A stretch of 13,152 nucleotides of DNA from Anaerolineaceae bacterium (GCA_022181005.1 BQMV01000023.1:1-13152), one strand, 5' to 3'; shown: positions 1-7,620, numbered from the stretch's first letter. Program-made: numbers and translations. Notes: generated by a model not told the origin, from the letters alone.

Positions 1-1
1 T

Positions 2-1141
2 TTCTCCAAGGTAAAAAAGCCGGTATCGTTCAAAGTGAATACGATGGATGGAGGCATTGAAAAGACCGTCACCATCGTAAACGAACATATGGATAGCGTG
101 GATATGACGTATTCGTTCGATTACGACTATGATGCGCCGCCCCAAGAGATCACGTTGTACTTTAGCACGGTGTTTGACCAGAAGCTTCCTTTCGCGTCTA
201 TCAAATGGATCACTCCAGACGGCAGAGAGATAAAGATTGCTAATATGGCAGTGGACCGTAAGATCGCTTTTCGTTTTTCTAAAGACGAGAAACTTCAGAA
301 GAGTTTGAAGACCGAACGCGTGATGGATGCCCTGTTCTACGCCCCCGATTCCGACTCGCGGAAAGTGGTCAAGGGGACCTATCAATTGGTGATTACCGGC
401 ACGACTTTTGAGGATGATTCGGACATCAACGCCGAAATGGTCTTGCATGGCGACCTCTACGGGTTGGCAGGCACCGACAAATACCGACGCGACCTGATGT
501 TGCCGATGTTGTACGGAACGCCCATCGCTCTCGCGTTTGGCTTGGTCGCTGCCGTAGGCACCACGCTCCTCACCATGATTATTGCCGCCATCGGAACTTG
601 GTATGGCGGCTGGGTGGACGAGTTGATCCAACGCATTACAGAGATCAACTTGGTCTTGCCGTTTCTGGCTATTCTCATCATGGTAGGCACCTTCTACTCG
701 CGCAGCATCTGGCTTATGTTAGGGCTTACGATCCTATTAAGTATTTTTGGCGGAGGGATCAAGACATATCGTGCGATTTTCCTTCAGTCTAAAGAAGCTA
801 GCTACATCGAGGCGGCGCGCGCTTACGGCGCTTCGAGCGGGCGCATTATCTTTACCTATTTGATCCCGCGTATGATTCCTCTGCTGATCCCATCGCTAGT
901 CTCCTCGGTGCCGAGTTTTGTATTTCTTGAAGCCTCGTTGGCGGTCCTAGGGTTGGGCGACCCGCTTCTGCCCACGTGGGGTAAAGTGATCAATGACGCT
1001 TCTTCCGACGGCGCGCTCTATCGCGGACTGTATTACTGGGTGTTAGAGCCTGCCGTATTGCTTATGTTCACGGGCTTGGGATTCGCCATGTTCGGCTTTG
1101 CATTAGACCGAATCTTCAACCCGAGATTAAGGGATATATAA
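2..1141 (+). CDS. ABC transporter permease, OppC/DppC type, 5' end outside window
   Basis: Inner permease subunit of a peptide/nickel/oligosaccharide-type ABC importer, acting in the cytoplasmic membrane. The frame is open to the left edge with no stop, so the gene is partial; a GTG at 35 lies inside the coding sequence and is not a credible start. Counting from position 2, residues 1 to about 150 form a hydrophilic, beta-rich stretch that should lie outside the membrane. It ends in GTDKYRRDLMLPMLYGT, the equivalent of the GTDxxGRDxxSRxxYG segment of OppC/DppC. Five hydrophobic segments follow (about nt 520-1115), which with an unseen first helix would give the usual six. The EAA loop that docks on the ATPases is clear (E270-A-A-x3-G276, nt 809-829). 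The stop is 3 bases before the next ATPase gene, so one operon. The long extracytoplasmic insert is longer than in enterobacterial OppC. Family certain; substrate unknown. Confidence 0.93.
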   Translation, partial: FSKVKKPVSFKVNTMDGGIEKTVTIVNEHMDSVDMTYSFDYDYDAPPQEITLYFSTVFDQKLPFASIKWITPDGREIKIANMAVDRKIAFRFSKDEKLQKSLKTERVMDALFYAPDSDSRKVVKGTYQLVITGTTFEDDSDINAEMVLHGDLYGLAGTDKYRRDLMLPMLYGTPIALAFGLVAAVGTTLLTMIIAAIGTWYGGWVDELIQRITEINLVLPFLAILIMVGTFYSRSIWLMLGLTILLSIFGGGIKTYRAIFLQSKEASYIEAARAYGASSGRIIFTYLIPRMIPLLIPSLVSSVPSFVFLEASLAVLGLGDPLLPTWGKVINDASSDGALYRGLYYWVLEPAVLLMFTGLGFAMFGFALDRIFNPRLRDI

Positions 1142-1144
1142 AGT

Positions 1145-2104
1145 ATGACTCAAAATGATGAACTTCTGAGAATAGAAGATCTGGTACTGTACTTTAATAC
1201 CACTAGCGGACCCGTTCAAGCGGTAGATAAAGTTAATTTCAGCCTCGCCAGCAATCGCGCGGTCGTTATTCTGGGCGAATCGGGTTGCGGGAAAAGTTCG
1301 CTGGCAAAAGCGATTTTACGGCTTTTGCCGCGCAACGCCGGAGCGTATCAGGGGCGGATCTTCTTGAATGGGAATGACATTATGCAGTTGGAAGAGGAAG
1401 AGTTCCGACAGAACATCCGCTGGGCGTCAATTTCGATGGTGCCGCAAGCGGCGATGAACTCTCTGAACCCGGTGTTGCGCGTCGGCGAGCAGGTGGCTGA
1501 GCCTGCGATTATTCACCTCGGCATTAATAAACATGAAGCGATGGCGCTGGTGAAAAAAATGTTTCAGCATGTGGGCGTGCCGGAAGATTTCATCAACCGT
1601 TACCCGTTTGAACTGAGCGGCGGGATGCGTCAGCGCGTAGCGATCGCGATGGCGTTGGTCACCTCGCCGTACCTGATTATCCTCGACGAACCGACCTCCG
1701 CGTTAGACGTTCTGACGCAGGCGAATATTTTCAATGTGCTGAAGCGACTTAAGAAAGAACTGGGCATCAGCTTTATTCTTATCACGCATGATATCGCGAC
1801 CTCCAGCGAACTTGCCGACGACGTCGCCGTGATGTACGCCGGTCAGATCGTGGAAACAAGCGACGCTCACCGTTTCTTCACCGACCCGTTGCATCCATAT
1901 TCTAAGAAATTGATGGCGAGCGTGCCGCGTCTGCATGGGGATGAAGAACCTGAGTTTATTACGGGCAAGCCCCCCAGCCTGATTAACCTGCCGACGGGCT
2001 GCCGGTTCGCGGATCGTTGCGCCTTCCGATTCGAGAAATGTGTGAATGATCCGCCGGTCTTCGAGAAGGACGGACGGAAAGTAAAATGCTGGTTATATGA
2101 GTAA
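1145..2104 (+). CDS. Oligopeptide-type ABC transporter ATPase, OppD/DppD-like (first pair)
   Basis: One of two nucleotide-binding subunits that would energise the permease encoded just upstream. The 319-residue protein has all motifs: Walker A GESGCGKS at 44-51, signature LSGGMRQR at 157-164, Walker B LIILDEP with D181 and E182, D-loop SALD at 185-188, and switch H215. The C-terminal oligopeptide-transporter extension has four cysteines (C286, C292, C299, C315) in the pattern C-x5-C-x6-C-x15-C; in the structurally studied DppD/OppD proteins such cysteines hold a 4Fe-4S cluster. The ATG at 1145 follows an AAGGGA motif at about 9 bases and lies 3 bases after the permease stop. Length is normal for OppD/DppD. 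Peptide versus sugar substrate cannot be told from the ATPase. Confidence 0.95.
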   Translation: MTQNDELLRIEDLVLYFNTTSGPVQAVDKVNFSLASNRAVVILGESGCGKSSLAKAILRLLPRNAGAYQGRIFLNGNDIMQLEEEEFRQNIRWASISMVPQAAMNSLNPVLRVGEQVAEPAIIHLGINKHEAMALVKKMFQHVGVPEDFINRYPFELSGGMRQRVAIAMALVTSPYLIILDEPTSALDVLTQANIFNVLKRLKKELGISFILITHDIATSSELADDVAVMYAGQIVETSDAHRFFTDPLHPYSKKLMASVPRLHGDEEPEFITGKPPSLINLPTGCRFADRCAFRFEKCVNDPPVFEKDGRKVKCWLYE

Positions 2105-2119
2105 GCAGGAGCATGGATT

Positions 2120-3151
2120 ATGACAATGAATCCCGAATCTGGGACTGTGGAAGAGTCGGCGCCCCAGGCCGGCGATAGAAAAATCGTATTATCAATTGAC
2201 GACCTGCATATTTGGTTTGAACTTCGTCGTTTTGGGTTTGGTCATGCCGGCTATGTTAAGGCTGTAGACGGCGTCACGTTCGACGTGCATAAAGCCGAAA
2301 CGATCGCGGTGGTGGGCGAAAGCGGCTGCGGAAAATCAAGCTTGATGAAGGCTGTCCTTGGTTTGCATAAACCGACCAGCGGTAAGATCGTCTTTGAAGA
2401 TAAAAATATATCCGAATTAAACGCTAAAGAAAAGCATTGGTATCATTCGAACGTCGGTTATGTTCAGCAGGACCCGTATGGCGCGTTGCCGCCGTTTATG
2501 GATGTTCAACGCATCTTGGAAGAACCCTTGATTGTATCGGGCGTGAAGGACAAGGAAGAGCGCGTCCAGCGCGTACGCAGCGTTATGGAAGAGGTCAAGC
2601 TTAGCCCGGTGGAAGATTTCTTGAATAAATACCCGCATATGTTAAGCGGTGGACAGCAACAGCGCGTAGTCATTGCGCGCGCGATGATCACGAATCCGCG
2701 TTTCCTTGTAGCAGATGAACCTGTCTCCATGTTGGACGCTTCTGTGCGCGTCGAAATTCTGAAACTTCTACAGGCTTTGCAAGAGAAGCGTCACTTATCG
2801 GTGATTTATATTACGCATGACCTCGCCACAGTCAGTTACTTCTCCGAACGCATTTTTGTCATGTATGCAGGAAATTTGGTCGAGAAGGGAAGCGTGCGCC
2901 AAATTCTAGATAACCCGTTGCATCCATACACGAAGGCTCTTCTGACGGGAACCTCCGAACCGGACGCGAAAAATGCGGAGACGTTTAAGGAACTCCCGCC
3001 GGGCGAACCGCCGAGTTTAGTTAACCCGCCGACCGGTTGTCGTTTCCATCCGCGCTGCGCTTTTATGATTAAGGGCTTGTGCGAAGTTCAGTACCCGCCT
3101 GAATTTGAACCCGAACCGGGACATCAGGTGGCTTGCTGGTTATACCGATAA
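2120..3151 (+). CDS. Oligopeptide-type ABC transporter ATPase, OppF/DppF-like (first pair)
   Basis: Second nucleotide-binding subunit, expected to pair with the ATPase at 1145-2104. In 343 residues it shows Walker A GESGCGKS at 66-73, Q-loop QQDPYGALPP around 116-125, signature LSGGQQQR at 175-182, Walker B LVADEP with D199 and E200, D-loop SMLD at 203-206, and H233. The C-terminal extension has C307, C313, C321 and C339. The ATG at 2120 is preceded by AGGA at 2107-2110. The Q-loop and the DEPVSMLDASVR stretch differ from the DPYASLDPR and DEPVSALDVSIQ of the second OppF-like gene in this window. In my recollection the SMLDAS form is commoner in oligosaccharide-type and archaeal members, which is suggestive only. 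Its stop overlaps the start of the next small gene (TAATG). Confidence 0.94.
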   Translation: MTMNPESGTVEESAPQAGDRKIVLSIDDLHIWFELRRFGFGHAGYVKAVDGVTFDVHKAETIAVVGESGCGKSSLMKAVLGLHKPTSGKIVFEDKNISELNAKEKHWYHSNVGYVQQDPYGALPPFMDVQRILEEPLIVSGVKDKEERVQRVRSVMEEVKLSPVEDFLNKYPHMLSGGQQQRVVIARAMITNPRFLVADEPVSMLDASVRVEILKLLQALQEKRHLSVIYITHDLATVSYFSERIFVMYAGNLVEKGSVRQILDNPLHPYTKALLTGTSEPDAKNAETFKELPPGEPPSLVNPPTGCRFHPRCAFMIKGLCEVQYPPEFEPEPGHQVACWLYR

Positions 3152-3372
3152 TGCGTATCAACCCAAAACTTCTGCTGCCTATCGGCGTGTTGTTGATGTT
3201 GGTCGGGGCGGGGTTGCCGTTCTTAATGGTCATTCACGTCGTTGAATCTACGTTTTTCCTTAACTTTCTTTCTTCCGCCGCTTCGACGATTGGCATGGCG
3301 CTTGGTCTTATATCGGTAGCCGTACAAGAAGTCTCGCGAAGATCAAAGGATAAGAAAGAAAACAAACGATAG
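3151..3372 (+). CDS. Small two-helix membrane protein of unknown function
   Basis: A 73-residue protein that I do not recognise. Two hydrophobic segments (about residues 7-28 and 35-58) are joined by a short loop, and the tail is strongly basic (RRSKDKKENKR, 63-73), which by the positive-inside rule puts the C-terminus in the cytoplasm. The ATG at 3151 overlaps the ATPase stop codon as TAATG, and no Shine-Dalgarno sequence lies at a useful distance, so translation is probably coupled to the ATPase gene. A TTG further upstream at 3133 would also be in frame but lies inside the ATPase gene and is less likely. It is the last gene before the terminator at 3420-3450, so it travels with the transporter; a role with the permease is guesswork. 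Confidence 0.75.
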   Translation: MRINPKLLLPIGVLLMLVGAGLPFLMVIHVVESTFFLNFLSSAASTIGMALGLISVAVQEVSRRSKDKKENKR

Positions 3373-3393
3373 ACGGCGTTTACAGGAACTCGA

Positions 3394-3421
3394 TTGCTTG
3401 CCGCGATTTGTAAGTTACGAT
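3394..3421 (+). promoter_or_regulatory. Possible promoter for the binding-protein gene, overlapping the terminator
   Basis: TTGCTT at 3394-3399 and TACGAT at 3416-3421 are spaced by 16 bases, a fair sigma-70-like match. Transcription would begin near 3428, inside the terminator hairpin, so a transcript from here would lack most of the left arm and could not form the terminator. The -10 match is only moderate. Confidence 0.3.
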
Positions 3422-3450
3422 AGGATTCAGCGAAACCTGAATCCTATTTT
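3420..3450 (+). terminator. Intrinsic terminator of the first transporter operon
   Basis: A perfect 10-bp stem (TAGGATTCAG at 3421-3430, CTGAATCCTA at 3437-3446), extended by an A-T pair, encloses a 6-base loop CGAAAC and runs into TTTTATTT. It sits 47 bases after the small membrane protein stop, so it ends that operon before the binding-protein gene. Confidence 0.85.
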
Positions 3451-3466
3451 ATTTGGAAAGGCGCCT

Positions 3467-5401
3467 ATGTTTCGCTCGATTTCACTTATCTTAACTATCG
3501 CAGGCTTAACGCTCTCTGCTTGCGCGCCCCAGCGAGCGGAGACGCCCACGCTCGCCGTCGCGCCGACTGAAACGCCCGCGCCTCTTCCTTCGCCGCCGCC
3601 GACGCCTGCGCCGCGTTCGCTGACGATTTGCCTTGGAGAAGAGCCGAATACGCTCTACCTATATGACCGTTTGAATGCCGCGGCGCGCAGCGTTTTATCC
3701 GCTGTTTACGATGGTCCTATGGATGTTCGCGAATACGCGTATGAGGCGGTTATTCTTGAGAAAGTTCCCTCTTTGGAAGACGACGACGCCCAAGTCAACT
3801 CGGTCCGCGTTAGCGCGGGAGACGACATTGTGGATGCCGCTGGAGATGTGGTCAATTTGACAACCGGTGTAAAACTTAGACCGAGCGGGTGTCGAAATGC
3901 ATCGTGTGAAATTATCTATGATGGCGCGAGCGCTATTCAAATGGATCAGATGACGGTTACGTTCATGATGCTTGAGGGACTGCAATGGTCCGATGGCGAA
4001 CCGTTGACCGCCGACGATTCGCTCTATTCTTTTGAACTTGCATCGCATAAAGATACTCCAGGCTCGAAGTTTTTGATTGACCGAACGCAAACCTATGAAG
4101 CCGCCGACGAACTCGCCGTCCAGTGGCAGGGCTTGCCCGGCTACATTGATCCTGAATATTACGCTAATTTCTGGACGCCGCTTCCGCGCCATCTTTGGGA
4201 GGGGCAATCTCCAGCCGATCTCATGCGGCTCGATATCTCCTCTCGGTTTCCTATGGGTTGGGGACCGTATATCTTAAAAGAATGGAATGCTGGAAAAAGT
4301 CTACATCTGACGAAGAACCTGAATTACTTTCGCGCTAGGAACGATCTGCCTAATTTTGACGATCTGATCTTTCTGATTATTCCAGATGCGAATGCCGCGT
4401 TGACCGCGTTGACGAATGGAACTTGCGACGCGCTCGATCCCTCTGTGCGGCTTGACGGACAAGTGGGGCTGTTGCTAGAAATGCAATCGCAGAATCAGTT
4501 ACAGATGCTGACCGCTCAGAGCATGACGATGGAATGGCTGGGCATTGGCATTGCCCCCGCTTCATACGACAATGGCTTTCATCCGCAGAGCGATCGCCCC
4601 GAATTTTTCAGCGACGTTCGTATGAGGCAGGCGTTGGCTTTATGTCTTGATCGTCAAAAAGCAGCAGATACGGTTCTCTTTGGCTTATCTCAAGTTCCTG
4701 ATAGCTATTTGCCTTTCGACCATCCGTTGCATAACGGGAATATTCAAAGATATGAATTTAACCCGACGGCGGGCGCGCAAATTCTTGAAAATATCGGGTG
4801 GCTCGATGCGGACAACGATCCTTTTACGCCGCGTGTAGCCGCGGGCGTGACGGGCGTTCCGACGGGAACATCGCTCGTTCTCAATTACGATGTCTCTTCT
4901 GCGACACAGCGTCGCCAGACGGCGGAGATCTTGCAACAATCGTTAAGCGCATGCGGCGTGGGGCTCAATCTACGATTTCATGCCGCTCCCGATTTTTATG
5001 CGCAAGGTCCAAGCGGGCTCCTGTTCGGCAGGCAGTTTGACCTTGCCGAATATGCGATCGGAGTTAACAGCCTCGAGCCTCAATGCGCTTGGTTTACAAC
5101 GCAGCAAATCCCGAAGGCTGCAAATAGTTGGGTGGGCGTAAATGTCAGCGGATATCAAAATTCCAGCTTCGATACGGCTTGCGGGCAGTCTCTAAGATCG
5201 TTGCCCGGCGAAGCCGAGTATGCATCGCATCAAGAAGCGCAAGCGCTCTTTGCGGCGGAACTTCCATCCATTCCGCTGTATCTGCGTCTCAAGGTCGCCG
5301 CAACGCGCCCCGATTTTTGCGGATTTGCTTTAGATGCATCTTCCACTTTTACGCTTTTTGATATTGAGATGTTCAACTACGGCTTCCCCTGCGCACCCTA
5401 A
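3467..5401 (+). CDS. ABC transporter substrate-binding lipoprotein, family 5 (OppA/DppA-like)
   Basis: Extracellular solute receptor expected to deliver peptides, oligosaccharides or similar ligands to an Opp/Dpp-type permease. The ATG at 3467 has GGAAAGG five bases upstream and gives a classic lipoprotein signal: a hydrophobic run, then lipobox LSAC with C19 to be lipidated. A longer reading from TTG at 3398 would run through the terminator and is rejected. A Pro/Thr/Ala-rich linker (about 20-48) tethers the domain, as in monoderm surface lipoproteins. The family 5 fold is shown by LTICLGEEPNTL near the start, LQWSDGEPLTADD, the conserved segment GWGPYILKEWNAGKSLHLTKN, DVRMRQALALCLDRQ, and a C-terminal PSIPLYLR. 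At 644 residues it is longer than enterobacterial OppA, with an inserted segment carrying the cysteine pair GCRNASC. It lies between two ATPase pairs; which it serves is inferred, not shown. Confidence 0.92.
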   Translation: MFRSISLILTIAGLTLSACAPQRAETPTLAVAPTETPAPLPSPPPTPAPRSLTICLGEEPNTLYLYDRLNAAARSVLSAVYDGPMDVREYAYEAVILEKVPSLEDDDAQVNSVRVSAGDDIVDAAGDVVNLTTGVKLRPSGCRNASCEIIYDGASAIQMDQMTVTFMMLEGLQWSDGEPLTADDSLYSFELASHKDTPGSKFLIDRTQTYEAADELAVQWQGLPGYIDPEYYANFWTPLPRHLWEGQSPADLMRLDISSRFPMGWGPYILKEWNAGKSLHLTKNLNYFRARNDLPNFDDLIFLIIPDANAALTALTNGTCDALDPSVRLDGQVGLLLEMQSQNQLQMLTAQSMTMEWLGIGIAPASYDNGFHPQSDRPEFFSDVRMRQALALCLDRQKAADTVLFGLSQVPDSYLPFDHPLHNGNIQRYEFNPTAGAQILENIGWLDADNDPFTPRVAAGVTGVPTGTSLVLNYDVSSATQRRQTAEILQQSLSACGVGLNLRFHAAPDFYAQGPSGLLFGRQFDLAEYAIGVNSLEPQCAWFTTQQIPKAANSWVGVNVSGYQNSSFDTACGQSLRSLPGEAEYASHQEAQALFAAELPSIPLYLRLKVAATRPDFCGFALDASSTFTLFDIEMFNYGFPCAP

Positions 5402-5435
5402 GCGCAGGTCGGTTGGGGTTGCGGCTTGAAATCTT

Positions 5436-5444
5436 TGCTATAAT
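5436..5444 (+). promoter_or_regulatory. Extended -10 promoter before the second ATPase pair
   Basis: TGCTATAAT is a perfect TGn-TATAAT extended -10 element. No well-spaced -35 box is seen (nearest candidates TTGGGG at 5413 and TTGCGG at 5419 have spacers of 20 and 14), but extended -10 promoters can do without one. It lies about 32 bases upstream of the ATG at 5477 and implies that this ATPase pair has its own transcription start. Confidence 0.65.
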
Positions 5445-5476
5445 GCGGCTATTCTAAGCGCAGGAGTTTTCTTTAC

Positions 5477-6499
5477 ATGGATCAAACGCAACCTTTGCTT
5501 GCTGTAAAAAACCTTAAGACTTATTTCTATACGGAAGATGGAATCGTTCGCGCGGTGGATGGCGTAGATTTTGATGTGTATCCTGGCGAGGTGCTTGGGC
5601 TGGTCGGCGAATCAGGCTGCGGCAAAAGCGTCACTTCGCTTTCGATCATGCGTTTAGTGGCGAAGCCAGGACGTATAGACGGCGGGCAGATTTTATTGGG
5701 CGGTAAAGACCTGTTGAGTTTGAGCGAAGACGAGATGGTCAAGATTCGCGGTAATCGTGTTTCGATGATCTTTCAGCAACCGCAGACGGCTCTGAACCCG
5801 GTCTTCAAAGTAGGCGATCAACTCGCCGAGGTGCTGAACGTCCATCAGGATTTAGGTAAGAAGGCGGGCTGGGAACGCGCTGTAGAATTGCTTAAAATGG
5901 TCGGCGTGCCCGATCCCGAACGACGCGCGCATGCATATCCACATGAGCTTTCGGGCGGCATGGCGCAGCGCGTGATGATCGCGATGGCGCTGGCGTGCGT
6001 CCCAGAGCTGTTGATCGCCGACGAACCGACTACCGCGCTGGACGTGACGATACAAGCGCAAATTCTCGACTTGATGCGCGACCTGCGCCGCGATATGGGC
6101 GCGGCGGTCATCTTGATTACGCACGATCTCGGCGTGGTAGCTGAGATGGCAGACCGTGTGGCGGTGATGTACGCCGGCGAGATCGTCGAGCAGGCGGAGG
6201 TGAACGAGTTGTTCGACGAACCGTTGCACCCGTACACGCAAGGCTTGATTGGCTCAATCCCAATTTTGGGCGAGCTTAAAGAGAAATTGGACGTTATCCC
6301 CGGCTCGGTTCCTAATCTGGTCAACCTGCCGCCCGGCTGTCGCTTTGCGCCGCGCTGTCAGGCGCGCGTCAAATACTCTCTGAAGATTTGTACGGAAGTC
6401 AAGCCTGAGTTGACGGATGTGAAACCTAATCATCAAGCGCGCTGCTGGCTGTATTCGGATGCGGATGAATACGGGCATACCGCGCCGATAAAGTTATGA
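5477..6499 (+). CDS. Oligopeptide-type ABC transporter ATPase, OppD/DppD-like (second pair)
   Basis: Nucleotide-binding subunit of 340 residues, very close to the bacterial OppD/DppD consensus. Motifs: Walker A GESGCGKS at 44-51, Q-loop around Q100, signature LSGGMAQR at 158-165, Walker B LLIADEP with D182 and E183, D-loop TALD at 186-189, H216. The C-terminal extension has C288, C294, C305 and C323, the probable 4Fe-4S site of the DppD group. The ATG at 5477 is preceded by AGGAG at 5462-5466, and an extended -10 element lies just upstream. It is followed after 24 bases by an OppF-type partner, but no permease genes flank the pair. It may serve the permeases of the upstream operon, permeases elsewhere, or several systems. 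Confidence 0.95.
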   Translation: MDQTQPLLAVKNLKTYFYTEDGIVRAVDGVDFDVYPGEVLGLVGESGCGKSVTSLSIMRLVAKPGRIDGGQILLGGKDLLSLSEDEMVKIRGNRVSMIFQQPQTALNPVFKVGDQLAEVLNVHQDLGKKAGWERAVELLKMVGVPDPERRAHAYPHELSGGMAQRVMIAMALACVPELLIADEPTTALDVTIQAQILDLMRDLRRDMGAAVILITHDLGVVAEMADRVAVMYAGEIVEQAEVNELFDEPLHPYTQGLIGSIPILGELKEKLDVIPGSVPNLVNLPPGCRFAPRCQARVKYSLKICTEVKPELTDVKPNHQARCWLYSDADEYGHTAPIKL

Positions 6500-6523
6500 T
6501 CTTTCTTTTATGGAGCGTTGTAC

Positions 6524-7528
6524 ATGACGAATGATGTAGTCGAAAAAGGGGAAACCCTTGTTGAAGTGAATAACCTTGTAAAGTATTTTCCTGTTCGCGC
6601 CGGGCTTTTACAACGCGTAGTTAATTATGTGAAAGCGGTGGATGACGTCAGTTTTGCCGTCAAAAAAGGCGAGACGCTCGGTATGGTGGGCGAATCGGGT
6701 TGCGGAAAGACGACTGTGGGGCGCACAGTGTTGCGCCTGATCGAACCGACCTCTGGCTCGGTAAAGTTCAATGGCAAAAATATCTTTACGATGAAACAAC
6801 GCGAGTTAAAGAAAGTGCGCCGAGATATCCAGATTATCTTTCAAGACCCGTACGCCTCGCTCGACCCGCGCCTGCCCATCGGTGAATCGGTGATGGAAGG
6901 TTTGCATATTCACCAAATCGGCACACGGCGCGATCGCGTGGACATTATGTTGGAGACGCTCAAAAAAGTAGGCTTGGAAAGCTATCACGCTCGCCGCTAT
7001 CCGCACGAATTCTCGGGCGGTCAACGTCAGCGAATCGGGATTGCGCGCGCGCTGGCATTGCGCCCGCAGTTCATCATCTGCGACGAGCCGGTTTCCGCGC
7101 TGGACGTGTCAATTCAATCGCAAGTGTTGAACATTCTCAAAGACCTGCAAACTGAGTTTGGACTAACGTATTTATTCATCGCGCATAATCTTTCGGTGGT
7201 CGAGCATATATCGGATCGCGTGGCGGTGATGTATCTCGGTAAAATGATGGAACTGACGACTCGCGAAGAACTGTTCCGCAGCCCGCTGCACCCGTATACG
7301 CAGGCGTTGATGTCGGCTATCCCGGTTCCCAACCCGCACTTAAGGCGCGAGCGCGTTATTTTAACGGGCGACGTTCCAAGCCCGCTCAACCCGCCCAAAG
7401 GATGTCGCTTTCACCCGCGCTGCCCGGTCGCCATTGCGAAGTGTTCGCAAGAAGAGCCGCAGCTTAAGGAACTCCTTCCCGATCATTGGGTGGCGTGTTG
7501 GGTGGCGGAGCAAAATATAGGGAAATAG
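6524..7528 (+). CDS. Oligopeptide-type ABC transporter ATPase, OppF/DppF-like (second pair)
   Basis: Partner ATPase of the preceding gene, 334 residues. The ATG at 6524 is chosen over an in-frame TTG at 6518 because TGGAG at 6511-6515 is 8 bases from the ATG and only 2 from the TTG. Motifs: Walker A GESGCGKT at 56-63, Q-loop FQDPYASLDPR at 106-116, signature FSGGQRQR at 163-170, Walker B FIICDEP with D187 and E188, D-loop SALD at 191-194, H221. C-terminal cysteines are C294, C300, C307 and C325. It matches the textbook OppF/DppF form much better than the OppF-like gene at 2120-3151, so the two pairs look like separate lineages of the family rather than a recent tandem duplication. It is probably co-transcribed with the OppD-type gene. 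Confidence 0.95.
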   Translation: MTNDVVEKGETLVEVNNLVKYFPVRAGLLQRVVNYVKAVDDVSFAVKKGETLGMVGESGCGKTTVGRTVLRLIEPTSGSVKFNGKNIFTMKQRELKKVRRDIQIIFQDPYASLDPRLPIGESVMEGLHIHQIGTRRDRVDIMLETLKKVGLESYHARRYPHEFSGGQRQRIGIARALALRPQFIICDEPVSALDVSIQSQVLNILKDLQTEFGLTYLFIAHNLSVVEHISDRVAVMYLGKMMELTTREELFRSPLHPYTQALMSAIPVPNPHLRRERVILTGDVPSPLNPPKGCRFHPRCPVAIAKCSQEEPQLKELLPDHWVACWVAEQNIGK

Positions 7529-7540
7529 CGCGCCGCTTCG

Positions 7541-7560
7541 CAGATCGGCAGACCTGTTTT
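7541..7560 (+). terminator. Weak possible terminator after the second ATPase pair
   Basis: CAGATC (7541-7546) can pair with GACCTG (7551-7556) with one A-C mismatch around a GGCA loop, followed by TTTT. The stem is short and imperfect, so this is a marginal call. It lies 12 bases after the stop of the ATPase gene. Confidence 0.25.
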
Positions 7561-7620
7561 CGACGCGTTGACGCCCAGCCTCTAGAATGAATTGTTTATA
7601 TAAAGCGAGCGACCCATAGT

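Noticed and set aside
35..37. GTG at 35 as the start of the first permease
   Set aside because: The frame stays open upstream to the window edge, there is no ribosome site, and the first membrane helix expected in this family would be missing.
3398..3466. N-terminal extension of the binding lipoprotein from a TTG at 3398
   Set aside because: It would read through the intrinsic terminator and bury the lipoprotein signal; the ATG at 3467 has a good ribosome site and starts a perfect signal peptide.
3695..4207. A 170-codon minus-strand open frame opposite the binding lipoprotein
   Set aside because: It is antisense to a clear family 5 protein and shows no domain, ribosome site or promoter.
5845..6324. 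Overlapping minus-strand open frames opposite the second OppD-like gene
   Set aside because: They are antisense shadows of a conserved ATPase, with Ser/Thr/Ala-rich translations lacking any motif.
7568..7604. Promoter for the response regulator from TTGACG at 7568
   Set aside because: The -35 match is good, but the -10 candidates TAGAAT, TTTATA and TATAAA lie at 9, 21 and 25 bases, so none has acceptable spacing.
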